Both the position numbers and the translations under genes were made by a program. From contig NZ_CP104040.1 in the NCBI RefSeq assembly GCF_025152745.1, positions 1,054,001-1,118,000 on the forward strand: 64,000 nt of DNA, read 5' to 3'. The notes beneath the pieces are model-generated. The model saw only the letters and a program-made list of their open reading frames with translations, was not told the origin of the DNA and ran no database searches. Origin of the DNA: Rhizobium sp. WSM4643. GTDB lineage: Bacteria; Pseudomonadota; Alphaproteobacteria; Rhizobiales; Rhizobiaceae. This document shows positions 8,437-16,886 of this stretch, in pieces (the stretch's first letter is position 1; the number at the start of each line of letters is the position of its first letter).

Positions 8437-8457
8437 AAAACGGGCGAGAGCGCCCGT
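8437..8457 (-). terminator. Rho-independent terminator of selO
   Basis: Read on the minus strand, ACGGGCG and CGCCCGT pair around a CTCT loop, and TTTTAG follows. The hairpin begins at the stop codon of selO, a compact intrinsic terminator. Confidence 0.8.
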
Positions 8458-9959
8458 CACGTTCCACAGAAGGTCGCAAGCACCCGTTCGCTAGGCTTCG
8501 GCGGTTCCCTATAGGCGGCAAAGCCCGGCTGGTCGTCATAGGGTTTCGAAAGCACGCTCAGCAGCGTCTCGAACAGCGAGAAATCACCGTCCTCGACGGC
8601 AGCCTCGATCGCCTGTTCGACCCGGTGATTGCGCGGAATGAAGGCCGGATTGGCGCTGCGCATGGCAATGGCGCGCTCAGTGGCCGTCTGCGGATCGCGT
8701 GACAGTCTCTCGCGCCACTGCGTGAGCCACGTGCCGCATGCCTCCGGCTCGCGGAAACTCGCCGCAAAGGCAGGCTCTGCGGCATCATCGCCGGCAAGAT
8801 CGGACAGCCGCCGGAAGGTGAGGGTAAAATCGGCGTCCTGCACCTGCATCAGCGACAGCAGCGCCTGCACCAGGTCGAGGTCGCCGTCCTCTTCGCCGGA
8901 GAGCCCGATCTTTTGGCGCATGCCGGCCAGCCAATGCGCCTGGAACCGTTCGCCGTAACTCTTGATCACCACATTGGCCTTGTCGACCGCGCTGTCGGCG
9001 TCGGCGTCGATCAGCGGCAGCAGCGTCTCGCCGAGCCTTGCGAGGTTCCATTGGCCGATGGCGGGCTGGTTGGCATAGGCGTAACGGCCATGCTGGTCGA
9101 TCGATGAGAAAACGGTCGCCGGATCGTAGGCATCCATGAAGGCGCAGGGGCCGAAATCGATTGTCTCGCCGGAGACGGTCATATTATCCGTATTCATCAC
9201 CCCATGGATGAAGCCGACATGCAGCCAGCGGGCAATCAGCGCCGCCTGGCGCTCGCAGACCGCTTCGAACAACGCGAGATAGGGGTTCTCGGCCTCTTTC
9301 AGCGCGGGATAGTGCCGGTCGATCACATAATCGGCCAGAGCCCGCACGCCGTCGGCATCGCCCCGTGCCGCGAAGTACTGAAAGGTGCCGACGCGGATGT
9401 GACTTGCCGCGACTCGGGTGAAGACAGCGCCCGGCAGCACCTCTTCACGATAGACCGGCTCGCCTGTCGTCACCGCCGCCAGCGCCCTTGTGGCCGGAAT
9501 GCCGAGCGCAAACATCGCCTCACTGATGATATATTCCCTGAGCACCGGGCCGAGTGCCGCCCGCCCATCGCCGCGGCGCGAAAACGGTGTGGGGCCGGCG
9601 CCCTTCAGCTGAATATCGTAGCGCTTGCCGCTGCGGTCGACCACTTCGCCGAGCAGGATCGCCCGCCCGTCGCCGAGCTGCGGCGAGAAACCGCCGAACT
9701 GATGCCCGGCATAGGCCATCGCCAGCGGTTCGGCTCCTTCGGGAACGAGATTGCCGGAGAAGATCGCCGCGCCGTCGCGGCGCAGGGTCTCGACTTTGAG
9801 CCCGAGTTCGGCGGCGAGCGGCTCGTTGAGCTTGATCAGCCAGGGCTCCGCCACCGCGGTCGGCGCTTGCGCCGCAAAGAAGCGTGGGGGCAAGCCGACA
9901 TAGCTGTTGTCGAACGGAAAGGCCGCGCCGGGCCGGTTTTTCTGCAGGGCGGAGGTCAT
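8457..9959 (-). CDS. selO: SelO protein AMPylase (YdiU/UPF0061 family)
   Basis: 500 residues from ATG 9959 (N terminus MTSALQKNRPG). The family is a pseudokinase fold that transfers AMP from ATP to Ser/Thr/Tyr of target proteins, linked to redox stress. Family signatures seen are AGHQFGGFSPQLGDGRA (nucleotide site), FSRRGDGRAALG, and the catalytic GVMNTDNMTVSGETIDFGPCAF segment with the metal-binding Asn/Asp pair. There is no C-terminal selenocysteine; the tail ends ERVLATFCGT, as in other bacterial forms with Cys. A second start 16 codons upstream (10007) cannot be excluded, since neither has a clear ribosome site. Confidence 0.92.
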   Translation of the reverse strand: MTSALQKNRPGAAFPFDNSYVGLPPRFFAAQAPTAVAEPWLIKLNEPLAAELGLKVETLRRDGAAIFSGNLVPEGAEPLAMAYAGHQFGGFSPQLGDGRAILLGEVVDRSGKRYDIQLKGAGPTPFSRRGDGRAALGPVLREYIISEAMFALGIPATRALAAVTTGEPVYREEVLPGAVFTRVAASHIRVGTFQYFAARGDADGVRALADYVIDRHYPALKEAENPYLALFEAVCERQAALIARWLHVGFIHGVMNTDNMTVSGETIDFGPCAFMDAYDPATVFSSIDQHGRYAYANQPAIGQWNLARLGETLLPLIDADADSAVDKANVVIKSYGERFQAHWLAGMRQKIGLSGEEDGDLDLVQALLSLMQVQDADFTLTFRRLSDLAGDDAAEPAFAASFREPEACGTWLTQWRERLSRDPQTATERAIAMRSANPAFIPRNHRVEQAIEAAVEDGDFSLFETLLSVLSKPYDDQPGFAAYREPPKPSERVLATFCGT

Positions 9960-10200
9960 GGCTGATAGGTAGGGCCGGGGTGCCCGCGGCGCAAGCCGGA
10001 CCTTCACGAAGATCGAGCCGATGCAAGGAATCGTGACCTGCCTTTACCTCTCGTCAAAGCAGCTTTGCCATAAAAGACATAGCGCCGCCATGATCGCGGG
10101 GCGTATAGCAAATCGTCTCCCCTTGGCTTTGCGCCATGTCATCCCCCGCGGCCTTGCTGCCTTGTATGCTCCGCCGCGCCACCGCGAGTGATCCCGGACG

Positions 10201-11655
10201 ATGTCGGATCAGATTTACCAGGCGCCGATGGTTCGGCGCGCCACGCCCAATTTCCGGGTGATTGCGATGATTGTCGCCAGTGCGATGCTGATGGAAAACA
10301 TCGATGCGACCGTGCTCGCGACCGCGCTGCCCACCATGGCGCACGATTTCGGCGTCGGCGCCCCGGCGATGTCGATCGCCCTGACCTCCTATCTCCTGAG
10401 CCTTGCGATCTTCATTCCCGCAAGCGGCCGGATGGCCGACACTTTCGGCTCCCGCACCGTTTTCCGCTCGGCCATCGCGGTCTTCGTCGTCGGCTCCATC
10501 CTCTGCGCGCTGGCGCCGACGCTGTCCTTCCTGGTGCTGGCGCGGCTGCTTCAGGGCATCGGCGGCGCGATGATGATGCCGGTCGGGCGCCTGGTGCTGA
10601 TGCGCAGCGTCGACCGCAAGGATATGGTCAGCGCCATGTCCTGGCTGCTCGTGCCGGCGCTGATCGGACCGATCGTCGGCCCGCCGCTCGGCGGCTTCAT
10701 CGTCACCTATCTCGACTGGCGCTGGATCTTCTATATCAATGTGCCGATCGGCATCATCGGCATGATCTTCGTCTCGATCTACATCGACGAGGTCAAGGGC
10801 AAGGCGAACGGTCGCTTCGATACGATCGGCTTCATCCTCTCGGGCATCTCGCTCGGCTCGCTGCTCTTCGGCTTCGAAATGTCGAGCCACGAAGGCGAGG
10901 GCGCCTTCTCGATCTTCCTGATCGCCATCGGCCTGCTCTTCGGCATCGCCTATCTCAGACATGCCCGCAAGCACCCGTCGCCGATCATGGATTTTTCGCT
11001 GATGAAGGTACCGAGCTTCGGCACGTCGGTGATCGCCGGTTCGCTGACGCGCATCACGCAAGGGGCGCAGCCCTTCCTGCTGCCGCTGCTCTTTCAGATC
11101 GGCTTCGGCCTGTCTGCCGCTGCGGCCGGTCAGATCATCATCGCGACCGCGCTTGGCGCTCTCGCCATGAAGCCGATGGCGAAGTTTGTCTTCCGCCGGC
11201 TGGGCTTCCGCAGAAGCCTCGTCCTCAACGGCATCCTCGGGACGATCGGTTATGGCCTCTGTGCCGCCTTTCGGCCGGACTGGCCGATGCCGCTGGTCTT
11301 TATCGTCCTGGTGCTCAGCGCCTTCTTCCTGTCGTTCCAGTTCACCGCCTATAACACCATTGCCTATGACGAGATCAGCAAGGAGCGGATGAGCTCGGCC
11401 ACCAGCTTCTACACCACCTTCCAGCAGCTCATGCTGTCGCTCGGCATCTGCATCGGCGCCTTGGCGCTGCACGGCTCCATGGCCCTGTCAGGCACTGAGA
11501 CGCCGGCCCTCGGCGATTTCTCGGCGGCCTTCGTCGTCGTCACCATCATCTCGATCACCGCCACCTTCTGGAACTTGCGCTTCTCGCCGACCGCCGGAGA
11601 GGAGATTACCGGCTACAAGGCCAACCAGACGAAAGGCGCCGTCGCCAACGGCTGA
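10201..11655 (+). CDS. MFS drug exporter, DHA2 (EmrB/QacA) family
   Basis: 484 residues, almost entirely hydrophobic, consistent with 14 membrane segments. The N-terminal MENIDATVLATALPTMAHDF is the DHA2 motif in helix 1 (D-x-T-V-x-x-x-A-L-P). GRMADTFGSRTVF is the loop 2-3 motif A, and ARLLQGIGGAMMMPVGRLVL matches motifs B/C of antiporters. Such proteins use the proton gradient to expel hydrophobic drugs or metabolites. No membrane-fusion partner or regulator lies next to it, so it probably acts alone at the inner membrane. Substrate unknown. Confidence 0.88.
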   Translation: MSDQIYQAPMVRRATPNFRVIAMIVASAMLMENIDATVLATALPTMAHDFGVGAPAMSIALTSYLLSLAIFIPASGRMADTFGSRTVFRSAIAVFVVGSILCALAPTLSFLVLARLLQGIGGAMMMPVGRLVLMRSVDRKDMVSAMSWLLVPALIGPIVGPPLGGFIVTYLDWRWIFYINVPIGIIGMIFVSIYIDEVKGKANGRFDTIGFILSGISLGSLLFGFEMSSHEGEGAFSIFLIAIGLLFGIAYLRHARKHPSPIMDFSLMKVPSFGTSVIAGSLTRITQGAQPFLLPLLFQIGFGLSAAAAGQIIIATALGALAMKPMAKFVFRRLGFRRSLVLNGILGTIGYGLCAAFRPDWPMPLVFIVLVLSAFFLSFQFTAYNTIAYDEISKERMSSATSFYTTFQQLMLSLGICIGALALHGSMALSGTETPALGDFSAAFVVVTIISITATFWNLRFSPTAGEEITGYKANQTKGAVANG

Positions 11656-11813
11656 CGCAGGCTTTCCCGGCAGCCCGGAGAGATGCTGGCGACCTGATGA
11701 ATACGGCCACGGATGCGCGGCGGTCGTGCGGCGAGGATATGCATGAAAACAAGGAGATGAAGCACGTCGCTTGAATCAAATTCTATACGATGTCATGGTC
11801 CCACGACTTGCCC

Positions 11814-12338
11814 TCAGTCTCCGTCCTCCATCGCCGCCGCCATGTCCGCAAGCTTGCGCACGGTGTTGAGATTGCGCGACGTTCCAGGCTTCAGCGCCGG
11901 CAGCTTCAGCTTCGAGCGGCCGGAACCATTGGGATAATGCACATAGATTTCGCGGCCGGCGAGCTTGGCCTCCTCGCCGTCGGGCGCCACCATCGTCTCC
12001 AGTGCATCGCCGGGCGCCTTTTCAGGCAGGAAATAGACGAGCAGGAAGTTCGGCTTGGCATCGGGAAAGGGTACGTCGGCAACGATCCCGTCGAGTTCTT
12101 TGCGGGTGCGCACCATCACGCCTGGCCGCTTGCCCATCGTCCTGCCGAGCGCCTCGTCGAGCCGCTCCTCCACGGTCTTTTCCGCTTCATCCGAACGGAA
12201 AAGCACGTTGCCGCTCTGGATGTAGGTCTTGACGTCGGAAAAGCCGAGGCCTTCGCAGATCGCCTTCAACTCGGCCATCGGCAAAGAGCCGGTGCCACCG
12301 ACGTTCACCGCGCGGAGTAGGGCGATATAGACGGGCAT
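11814..12338 (-). CDS. DUF1697 family protein
   Basis: 174 residues with the family's N-terminal signature YIALLRAVNVGGTG and the TYIQSGNVLF motif; the mid part FLLVYFLPEKAPG also fits DUF1697. The protein is cytoplasmic, without signal or membrane segments. The family has a ferredoxin-like fold of unknown function. A large inverted repeat lies immediately upstream. Confidence 0.85.
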   Translation of the reverse strand: MPVYIALLRAVNVGGTGSLPMAELKAICEGLGFSDVKTYIQSGNVLFRSDEAEKTVEERLDEALGRTMGKRPGVMVRTRKELDGIVADVPFPDAKPNFLLVYFLPEKAPGDALETMVAPDGEEAKLAGREIYVHYPNGSGRSKLKLPALKPGTSRNLNTVRKLADMAAAMEDGD

Positions 12339-12357
12339 TTCGGTGTCTCCCTAGGCC

Positions 12358-12560
12358 TGTGTGCCGTGCCGCCCCCCCTTTGCCCTGCCGGGCATCTCCC
12401 CCACAGGTGGGGAGATTGGCTGGGCGCATCGGCTTCCCCAAACAATTAATGCTTCAGCACGGCGAAACGGTAGATGAGCAGGATGGTCAACCCACTTGTG
12501 ATCTCCCCACCTGTGGGGGAGATGCCCGGCAGGGCAGAGGGGGGTGCCCACGGCACGCCC
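12358..12560. repeat. Inverted repeat with CTCCCCCACAGGTGGGGAG arms
   Basis: The left arm (about 12358-12417) and right arm (about 12501-12560) are near reverse complements, separated by about 80 bp. Each arm contains its own small palindrome around CCACAGGTGG. The element fills the gap between oligopeptidase B and the DUF1697 gene. It belongs to the same class of mobile-looking intergenic palindromes as those at 5192 and 48998. Confidence 0.85.
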
Positions 12561-12576
12561 CACGTCGTCTGAACCG

Positions 12577-14685
12577 TTACATCTTCCCAGCCACCTTGAT
12601 CGCAAACGCATATTCAAACGCGATCTCCTCCAGCCGCTGGAAGCGGCCCGAGGCGCCGCCGTGGCCGGCGTCCATGTTGGTCTTGAGCAGGATGGGCGCG
12701 TTGCCCGTCGTCTTGTCGCGCAGCTTCGCCACCCATTTGGCCGGCTCCCAATAGGTGACGCGCGGATCCGTCAGGCCGCCGAGCGCCAGGATCGGCGGAT
12801 AGGCTTTTGCACCGACATTGTCATAGGGCGAGTAGGAGGAGATCTGCTCGTATTCTTCCTTGCTGTCGATCGGGTTGCCCCATTCCGGCCATTCCGGCGG
12901 GGTGAGCGGCAAAGTGTCGTCGAGCATGGTGTTGAGCACGTCGACGAAGGGAACGGCGGCAATGAGGCCGGCGAACTTCTCCGGCGCCATGTTGGCAACC
13001 GCGCCCATCAGCATGCCGCCGGCCGATCCGCCCTCGGCGATGATCTTCGCGTAAGAGGTGAACTTCTGTTGATTCAGATAATCGGCCGCGGCGACGAAGT
13101 CCTTGAAGGTATTCGTCTTCTTGTCCATCTTGCCGTCTTCGTACCAGGAAAATCCCTTGTCCTTGCCGCCACGGATATGGGCGATGGCATAGACGAAGCC
13201 CCGGTCGGCGAGCGACAGGCAGTTGGTGTTGAAGCCGGCCGGAATGGCGATGCCGTAGGCGCCGTAGCCATAGAGCAAGCAGGGGGCGCTGCCGTCGAGT
13301 GGGGTATCCCTGCGATAGAGCAGGGTGACCGGCACCTTCTCGCCATCCCATGCCGGGGCAAAGACGCGGCGGGTGACGTAGTCGTCGGGATTGTGACCGG
13401 ACGGCACCTCCTGCGTCTTCAGCAGCGTGCGCTCGCGCGTCACCATGTTGTAGTCGTAGAGCTGCGACGGCGTCGTCATCGACGAATAGGAGAAGCGGAT
13501 GATATCCGTGTCGTATTCCGCCGCACCCTGCAGTCCCAGCGAATAGGCTTCCTCGGCAAAGGCGATCGCATGCTCCTCGCCGGTCGCCCGATCGCGGATC
13601 ATGATCTGCGGCAGCCCATCCTTGCGCTCCAGCCACAGAAGATGGCGGGCATAGGCCATGTGGCTGATAACAAGCGTGCCGGGCTTGTGAGCGACCACTT
13701 CGCGCCAGTTTTCCTTGACCGGATTATCGACCGGCGCTTCCATGATCTTGAAATCCTTGGCGCCGCCGTCATTGGTGAGGATGTAGAAGACGTCGCCACC
13801 CTCGGTCATCGAATATTCGATGCCTTCCTCGCGTGCCGCCACCAGCTTCGGCTCGGCTGTCAGGTTCTTGGTCGATAGCAGCCGGTATTCGCTGGTCTCG
13901 TGGTCGTGAATGTCGATATAGATGAAATCGTCGAGCAGCGAGCCGCCGACGCCCATGAAGAAGCCGGCATCCGCTTCCTCATAGACCAGCCGGTCTTCCG
14001 ACTGGGGCTGGCCGAGAATATGGTGGAACACCTTCGACGGCCGGTGGTTCTCGTCGAGCGCCGAATAGAAGAAGCTCCTGCCGTCGGGCGCCCAGACGCC
14101 GCCGCCGCCGGTATTCTCGATCCGGTCGGCAAGATCCTGCCCGGTCTGGAGGTCGCGCACCTGCAGCGTGAAGAATTCCGAGCCCTTGTCGTCATAACCC
14201 CAGATGCCGCGACTGTGGTCGCTGGTATGGTCGAGGCCGGCGAGACGGAAATAGGCCTTACCGGCAGCCTCCTTGTCGCCGTCGAGCAGCACGGTGCGGA
14301 TCGTTTCGTCGGCGACATTGCCGTCGCGTGGGATGCGGAAATAACGCGGCTGTTCGCCGCCGGTGACATAGAAGGTGCCGTAGGCATAGGCGCCGTCCTT
14401 CATCGGCACCGAGCTGTCGTCTTCCTTGATGCGGCCGCGCATCTCGGCAAACAGCACCTTCTGGAGCGGCTTGGTGTCCTCCATCGCCGCGTTCATATAG
14501 GTGTTTTCGGCTTCGAGATGGCGGCGGATCTCAGGGTCGAGGATCGACGGATCCTTGAACATCGCCTGCCAGTTGTCGGCGCGCAGCCAGGCATAGTCGT
14601 CCGTGCGGGTTATGCCGTGCCGCGTATCGGAGACGGGCTTCTTCGGTGCGGCAGGCGGTGTCGGCAGGCTCTTGAAAACGGACAA
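12577..14685 (-). CDS. ptrB: Oligopeptidase B (prolyl oligopeptidase family, S9A)
   Basis: 702 residues from a TTG start at 14685. This TTG has a CGGAG site 8 bases upstream and gives SVFKSLPTPPAAPKKP right before the conserved VSDTRHGITRTDDYAWLR entry, so it is preferred over the open stretch upstream to 14829. An N-terminal seven-bladed propeller (about 80-410) caps a C-terminal alpha/beta hydrolase domain. The nucleophile is in GGSAGGML, the catalytic His in AGHGGASGR. The family cleaves short peptides after Arg/Lys in the cytoplasm. No partner gene is evident. Confidence 0.9.
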   Translation of the reverse strand: MSVFKSLPTPPAAPKKPVSDTRHGITRTDDYAWLRADNWQAMFKDPSILDPEIRRHLEAENTYMNAAMEDTKPLQKVLFAEMRGRIKEDDSSVPMKDGAYAYGTFYVTGGEQPRYFRIPRDGNVADETIRTVLLDGDKEAAGKAYFRLAGLDHTSDHSRGIWGYDDKGSEFFTLQVRDLQTGQDLADRIENTGGGGVWAPDGRSFFYSALDENHRPSKVFHHILGQPQSEDRLVYEEADAGFFMGVGGSLLDDFIYIDIHDHETSEYRLLSTKNLTAEPKLVAAREEGIEYSMTEGGDVFYILTNDGGAKDFKIMEAPVDNPVKENWREVVAHKPGTLVISHMAYARHLLWLERKDGLPQIMIRDRATGEEHAIAFAEEAYSLGLQGAAEYDTDIIRFSYSSMTTPSQLYDYNMVTRERTLLKTQEVPSGHNPDDYVTRRVFAPAWDGEKVPVTLLYRRDTPLDGSAPCLLYGYGAYGIAIPAGFNTNCLSLADRGFVYAIAHIRGGKDKGFSWYEDGKMDKKTNTFKDFVAAADYLNQQKFTSYAKIIAEGGSAGGMLMGAVANMAPEKFAGLIAAVPFVDVLNTMLDDTLPLTPPEWPEWGNPIDSKEEYEQISSYSPYDNVGAKAYPPILALGGLTDPRVTYWEPAKWVAKLRDKTTGNAPILLKTNMDAGHGGASGRFQRLEEIAFEYAFAIKVAGKM

Positions 14686-14924
14686 GGAATGGCTCCGGTG
14701 GGAATGTCGGGTTGGCAAGAGATAGAGGCGCGCCGCCGCCGGATCAAGCGGCAAGGACACGGATGGCCTTCCACAGACAAGGAGGACGCCCAGCCCACCT
14801 TGCCTTGATGTCACCACAATATTTAACAAAGTCCGCTATCTCAGTGAATTTGCACGTGCCAAGCTCCCGGCAAGCTGTCGGCGGTAGGGTAGAAATTGCA
14901 GAACAGTAAGGGATTTTCTCCGCA

Positions 14925-15314
14925 ATGCCGAAACGTCTGGTCCTGTTTCTATCCCTCGCAAGCCTTGCTGCCCCCGCCTTTGCCGTCGATCCCGCCATCA
15001 AGAAGCAGCTGGAAAAACTCGATCCCTCCACCCGGCTGGAACAGAGCTGCGACACCGAGGCGATGAGCCGCATCAACAAGGACAGCACCGGCTTCAAGCC
15101 CGACAAGGTGATCGCCTACACCTTCAAGGACCCGATCCCCGGCGACGATTCGCTGGATGCGCCGGGTGCGGTCTTCCGCAGCAAGGGCGACTGGTACCAT
15201 CTCTCCTACAATTGCATCACCGGTCCGCAGCATATCAACGTGCGCGAGCTCGATTACGAGATCGGCGAGAAGGTGCCGCGCGAGAAGTGGGACAAGTATT
15301 ATCTCTACGACTGA
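14925..15314 (+). CDS. DUF930 family secreted protein
   Basis: 129 residues with a clear signal peptide (about 1-21, ending PAFA) and a small periplasmic domain. The motif KKQLEKLDPSTRLEQSCDTEAM is the DUF930 signature; two Cys (in SCDT and YNCITG) may form a disulfide. Function unknown; the family is largely rhizobial. A possible ribosome site (AAGGGA) lies about 17 bp upstream. It is followed by a secreted deacetylase on the same strand about 100 bp downstream. Confidence 0.82.
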   Translation: MPKRLVLFLSLASLAAPAFAVDPAIKKQLEKLDPSTRLEQSCDTEAMSRINKDSTGFKPDKVIAYTFKDPIPGDDSLDAPGAVFRSKGDWYHLSYNCITGPQHINVRELDYEIGEKVPREKWDKYYLYD

Positions 15315-15417
15315 TACGGCCCTGTCCGCCCAAAGCGGCTGCGGTGACATCCGGCCGCATGGCGCCAGGAGAGAGCTGCCGCTAAAATCGGCAGTTCGAA
15401 CCATAGAAACCCATTAT

Positions 15418-16230
15418 ATGAACCGCATCCTGCTCGCGTCGGCTTTTCTTCTCGTCAGCATGTCCGCTGCATTCGCGGACGGAATTCCGTCAGCCGTGCC
15501 GACCGCGGTCAGTCCGGTACCGGCTGCGGTTAGTCCGGCCCCGAAGGCGCCGGCGCCAAAGCTGGTCGAGCCGCATCTGCACATCGCCCGTTCCAATGCC
15601 GCCCGCCATCCCCGCATTGCGCTGACCTTCGATGCCTGCATGGGGCAGGCGGACGAGCGCATCCTTTCGACGCTGGTGCGTGAACGCATCCCGGCAACGA
15701 TCTTCGTCACCGCCCGCTGGCTGAAGCGCAATCCCGCAGCACTTGCCGTATTCCTGCAAAATCCCGATCTCTTCGAACTCGAAAATCATGGCCAGAACCA
15801 TGTTCCGGCCGTCGACACGCCGACGCTGGTCTATGGCATCGCCTCTGCCGGCTCGCCGCAGGCGGTGCGGCAGGAGGTCGAAGGCGGCGCTGCCGCCATG
15901 GTCGCGGCCGGCATCCCGGCGCCGCACTGGTTCCGGGGTTCGACCGCCAAATATGATCTTTCCGCCATCGGCGAGATCCGCGCCATGGGCTATCGCATTG
16001 CCGGTTATTCGGTGAACGGCGACGGCGGCTCGCTGCTCGGGGCTGTCATCACCGAAAAACGCATCGCCTCGGCCAAGGACGGCGACGTCGTCATCTCCCA
16101 CATCAACCAGCCGACCCATGCGGCGGGCGAGGGGGTGGCGAAGGCGCTGGTCGATCTCAAGGCCAAGGGCACGGAGTTCGTCCGCCTCGAGGATGTCGAG
16201 GACACCGGTGACGACAAGACGACCGAATAG
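15418..16230 (+). CDS. Secreted polysaccharide deacetylase (NodB-like fold), atypical motif 1
   Basis: 270 residues with a signal peptide (1-20) and an Ala/Pro-rich linker (25-48), then the NodB homology domain. The usual motif 1 TFDDG is replaced by TFDACMG (Asp72, Ala73, Cys74). The metal-binding His pair is kept in ENHGQNH (His124, His128). The catalytic Asp72 is present but the second, metal-binding Asp is Ala, so metal coordination must differ or the enzyme may be weak. The family removes acetyl groups from N-acetylated glycans. Start 15418 was chosen for the signal peptide; the long upstream ORF extension overlaps the DUF930 gene. Confidence 0.8.
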   Translation: MNRILLASAFLLVSMSAAFADGIPSAVPTAVSPVPAAVSPAPKAPAPKLVEPHLHIARSNAARHPRIALTFDACMGQADERILSTLVRERIPATIFVTARWLKRNPAALAVFLQNPDLFELENHGQNHVPAVDTPTLVYGIASAGSPQAVRQEVEGGAAAMVAAGIPAPHWFRGSTAKYDLSAIGEIRAMGYRIAGYSVNGDGGSLLGAVITEKRIASAKDGDVVISHINQPTHAAGEGVAKALVDLKAKGTEFVRLEDVEDTGDDKTTE

Positions 16231-16335
16231 AGCGTCCGAATCTCTTGCTTGTTTACCCCCGGAAAACGAATAATGCTGTTTTTGTTTGTTCGGTTGCGGG
16301 AACGTAGGGGAGCGCATGTTCTCGTGCGATTTGGA

Positions 16336-16874
16336 ATGTCGAAGGCGAAATTCAAAATGAGCTTCATCCCTCCGAAATTGTTGTCTGGACAGGGCAACCA
16401 GGTGCCTGGGGAACTTTCGTTTCCAAGTGTCCTGAATTAATTATCGGCCTCATTTGTGTGATCTCCGGGTGCGTTGGCTTTCTGCCGGCTGACAATGCGC
16501 TTGCCGTCGTCGAAAAGGCGGATGGAATAATGGGCATCATATTCCCCGGAGTCTTTTTACTGGCCGGTGTCGCGGCCATAGCGGGCGCGGTTTTCGATAT
16601 GATCGCTACGGGCCGAACCGCTTACGCCGCCACCGATCGCAGGCTTCTCATCGTTCGAAACCTAATCAGACGACAAGCGATGACGATAGCACCAACGGCC
16701 ATCAACGTCGTGGAGGTACGGGAAAAATGGGACCGCTCGGGAACCCTCACTTTCCGTCGGGAGGGAGAAGGGGATAGCGTCAAAAAATTCGCCTTTATCG
16801 GCATCTCAAACGTTCGCGAAGTGGCTAAACATGTTGAAGAATTGCGAATGAGTGCAAGAAAGCAAGCCAGCTAG
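16336..16874 (+). pseudogene. Membrane protein with bacterial PH domain, 5' end frameshifted
   Basis: The reading frame that ends at 16874 can be followed back without stop to 16308, but has no ATG, GTG or TTG before 16458. Upstream of 16458 it still reads as protein: ELHPSEIVVWTGQPGAW followed by a first membrane helix, the normal N terminus of a membrane PH-domain protein. Adding one base just after the ATG at 16336 would give MSEGEIQNELHPSE in frame. The remainder has a second helix (IIFPGVFLLAGVAAIAGAVF) and a PH-type beta domain (TAYAATDRRLLIVRNL). Either a one-base deletion killed the normal start, or the assembly has an error. GTG 16458 would skip helix 1. Confidence 0.7.
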
Positions 16875-16886
16875 ACGACTGAAATT

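Noticed and set aside
10054..11472. Long minus-strand ORF opposite the MFS gene (472 codons)
   Set aside because: It mirrors the GC-rich MFS gene, has an acidic/His-Gln-rich artefact composition, and no family features.
16458..16874. Intact gene starting at GTG 16458
   Set aside because: Coding signal continues upstream through a first membrane helix; GTG 16458 would fall inside that helix. The disrupted longer gene explains it better.
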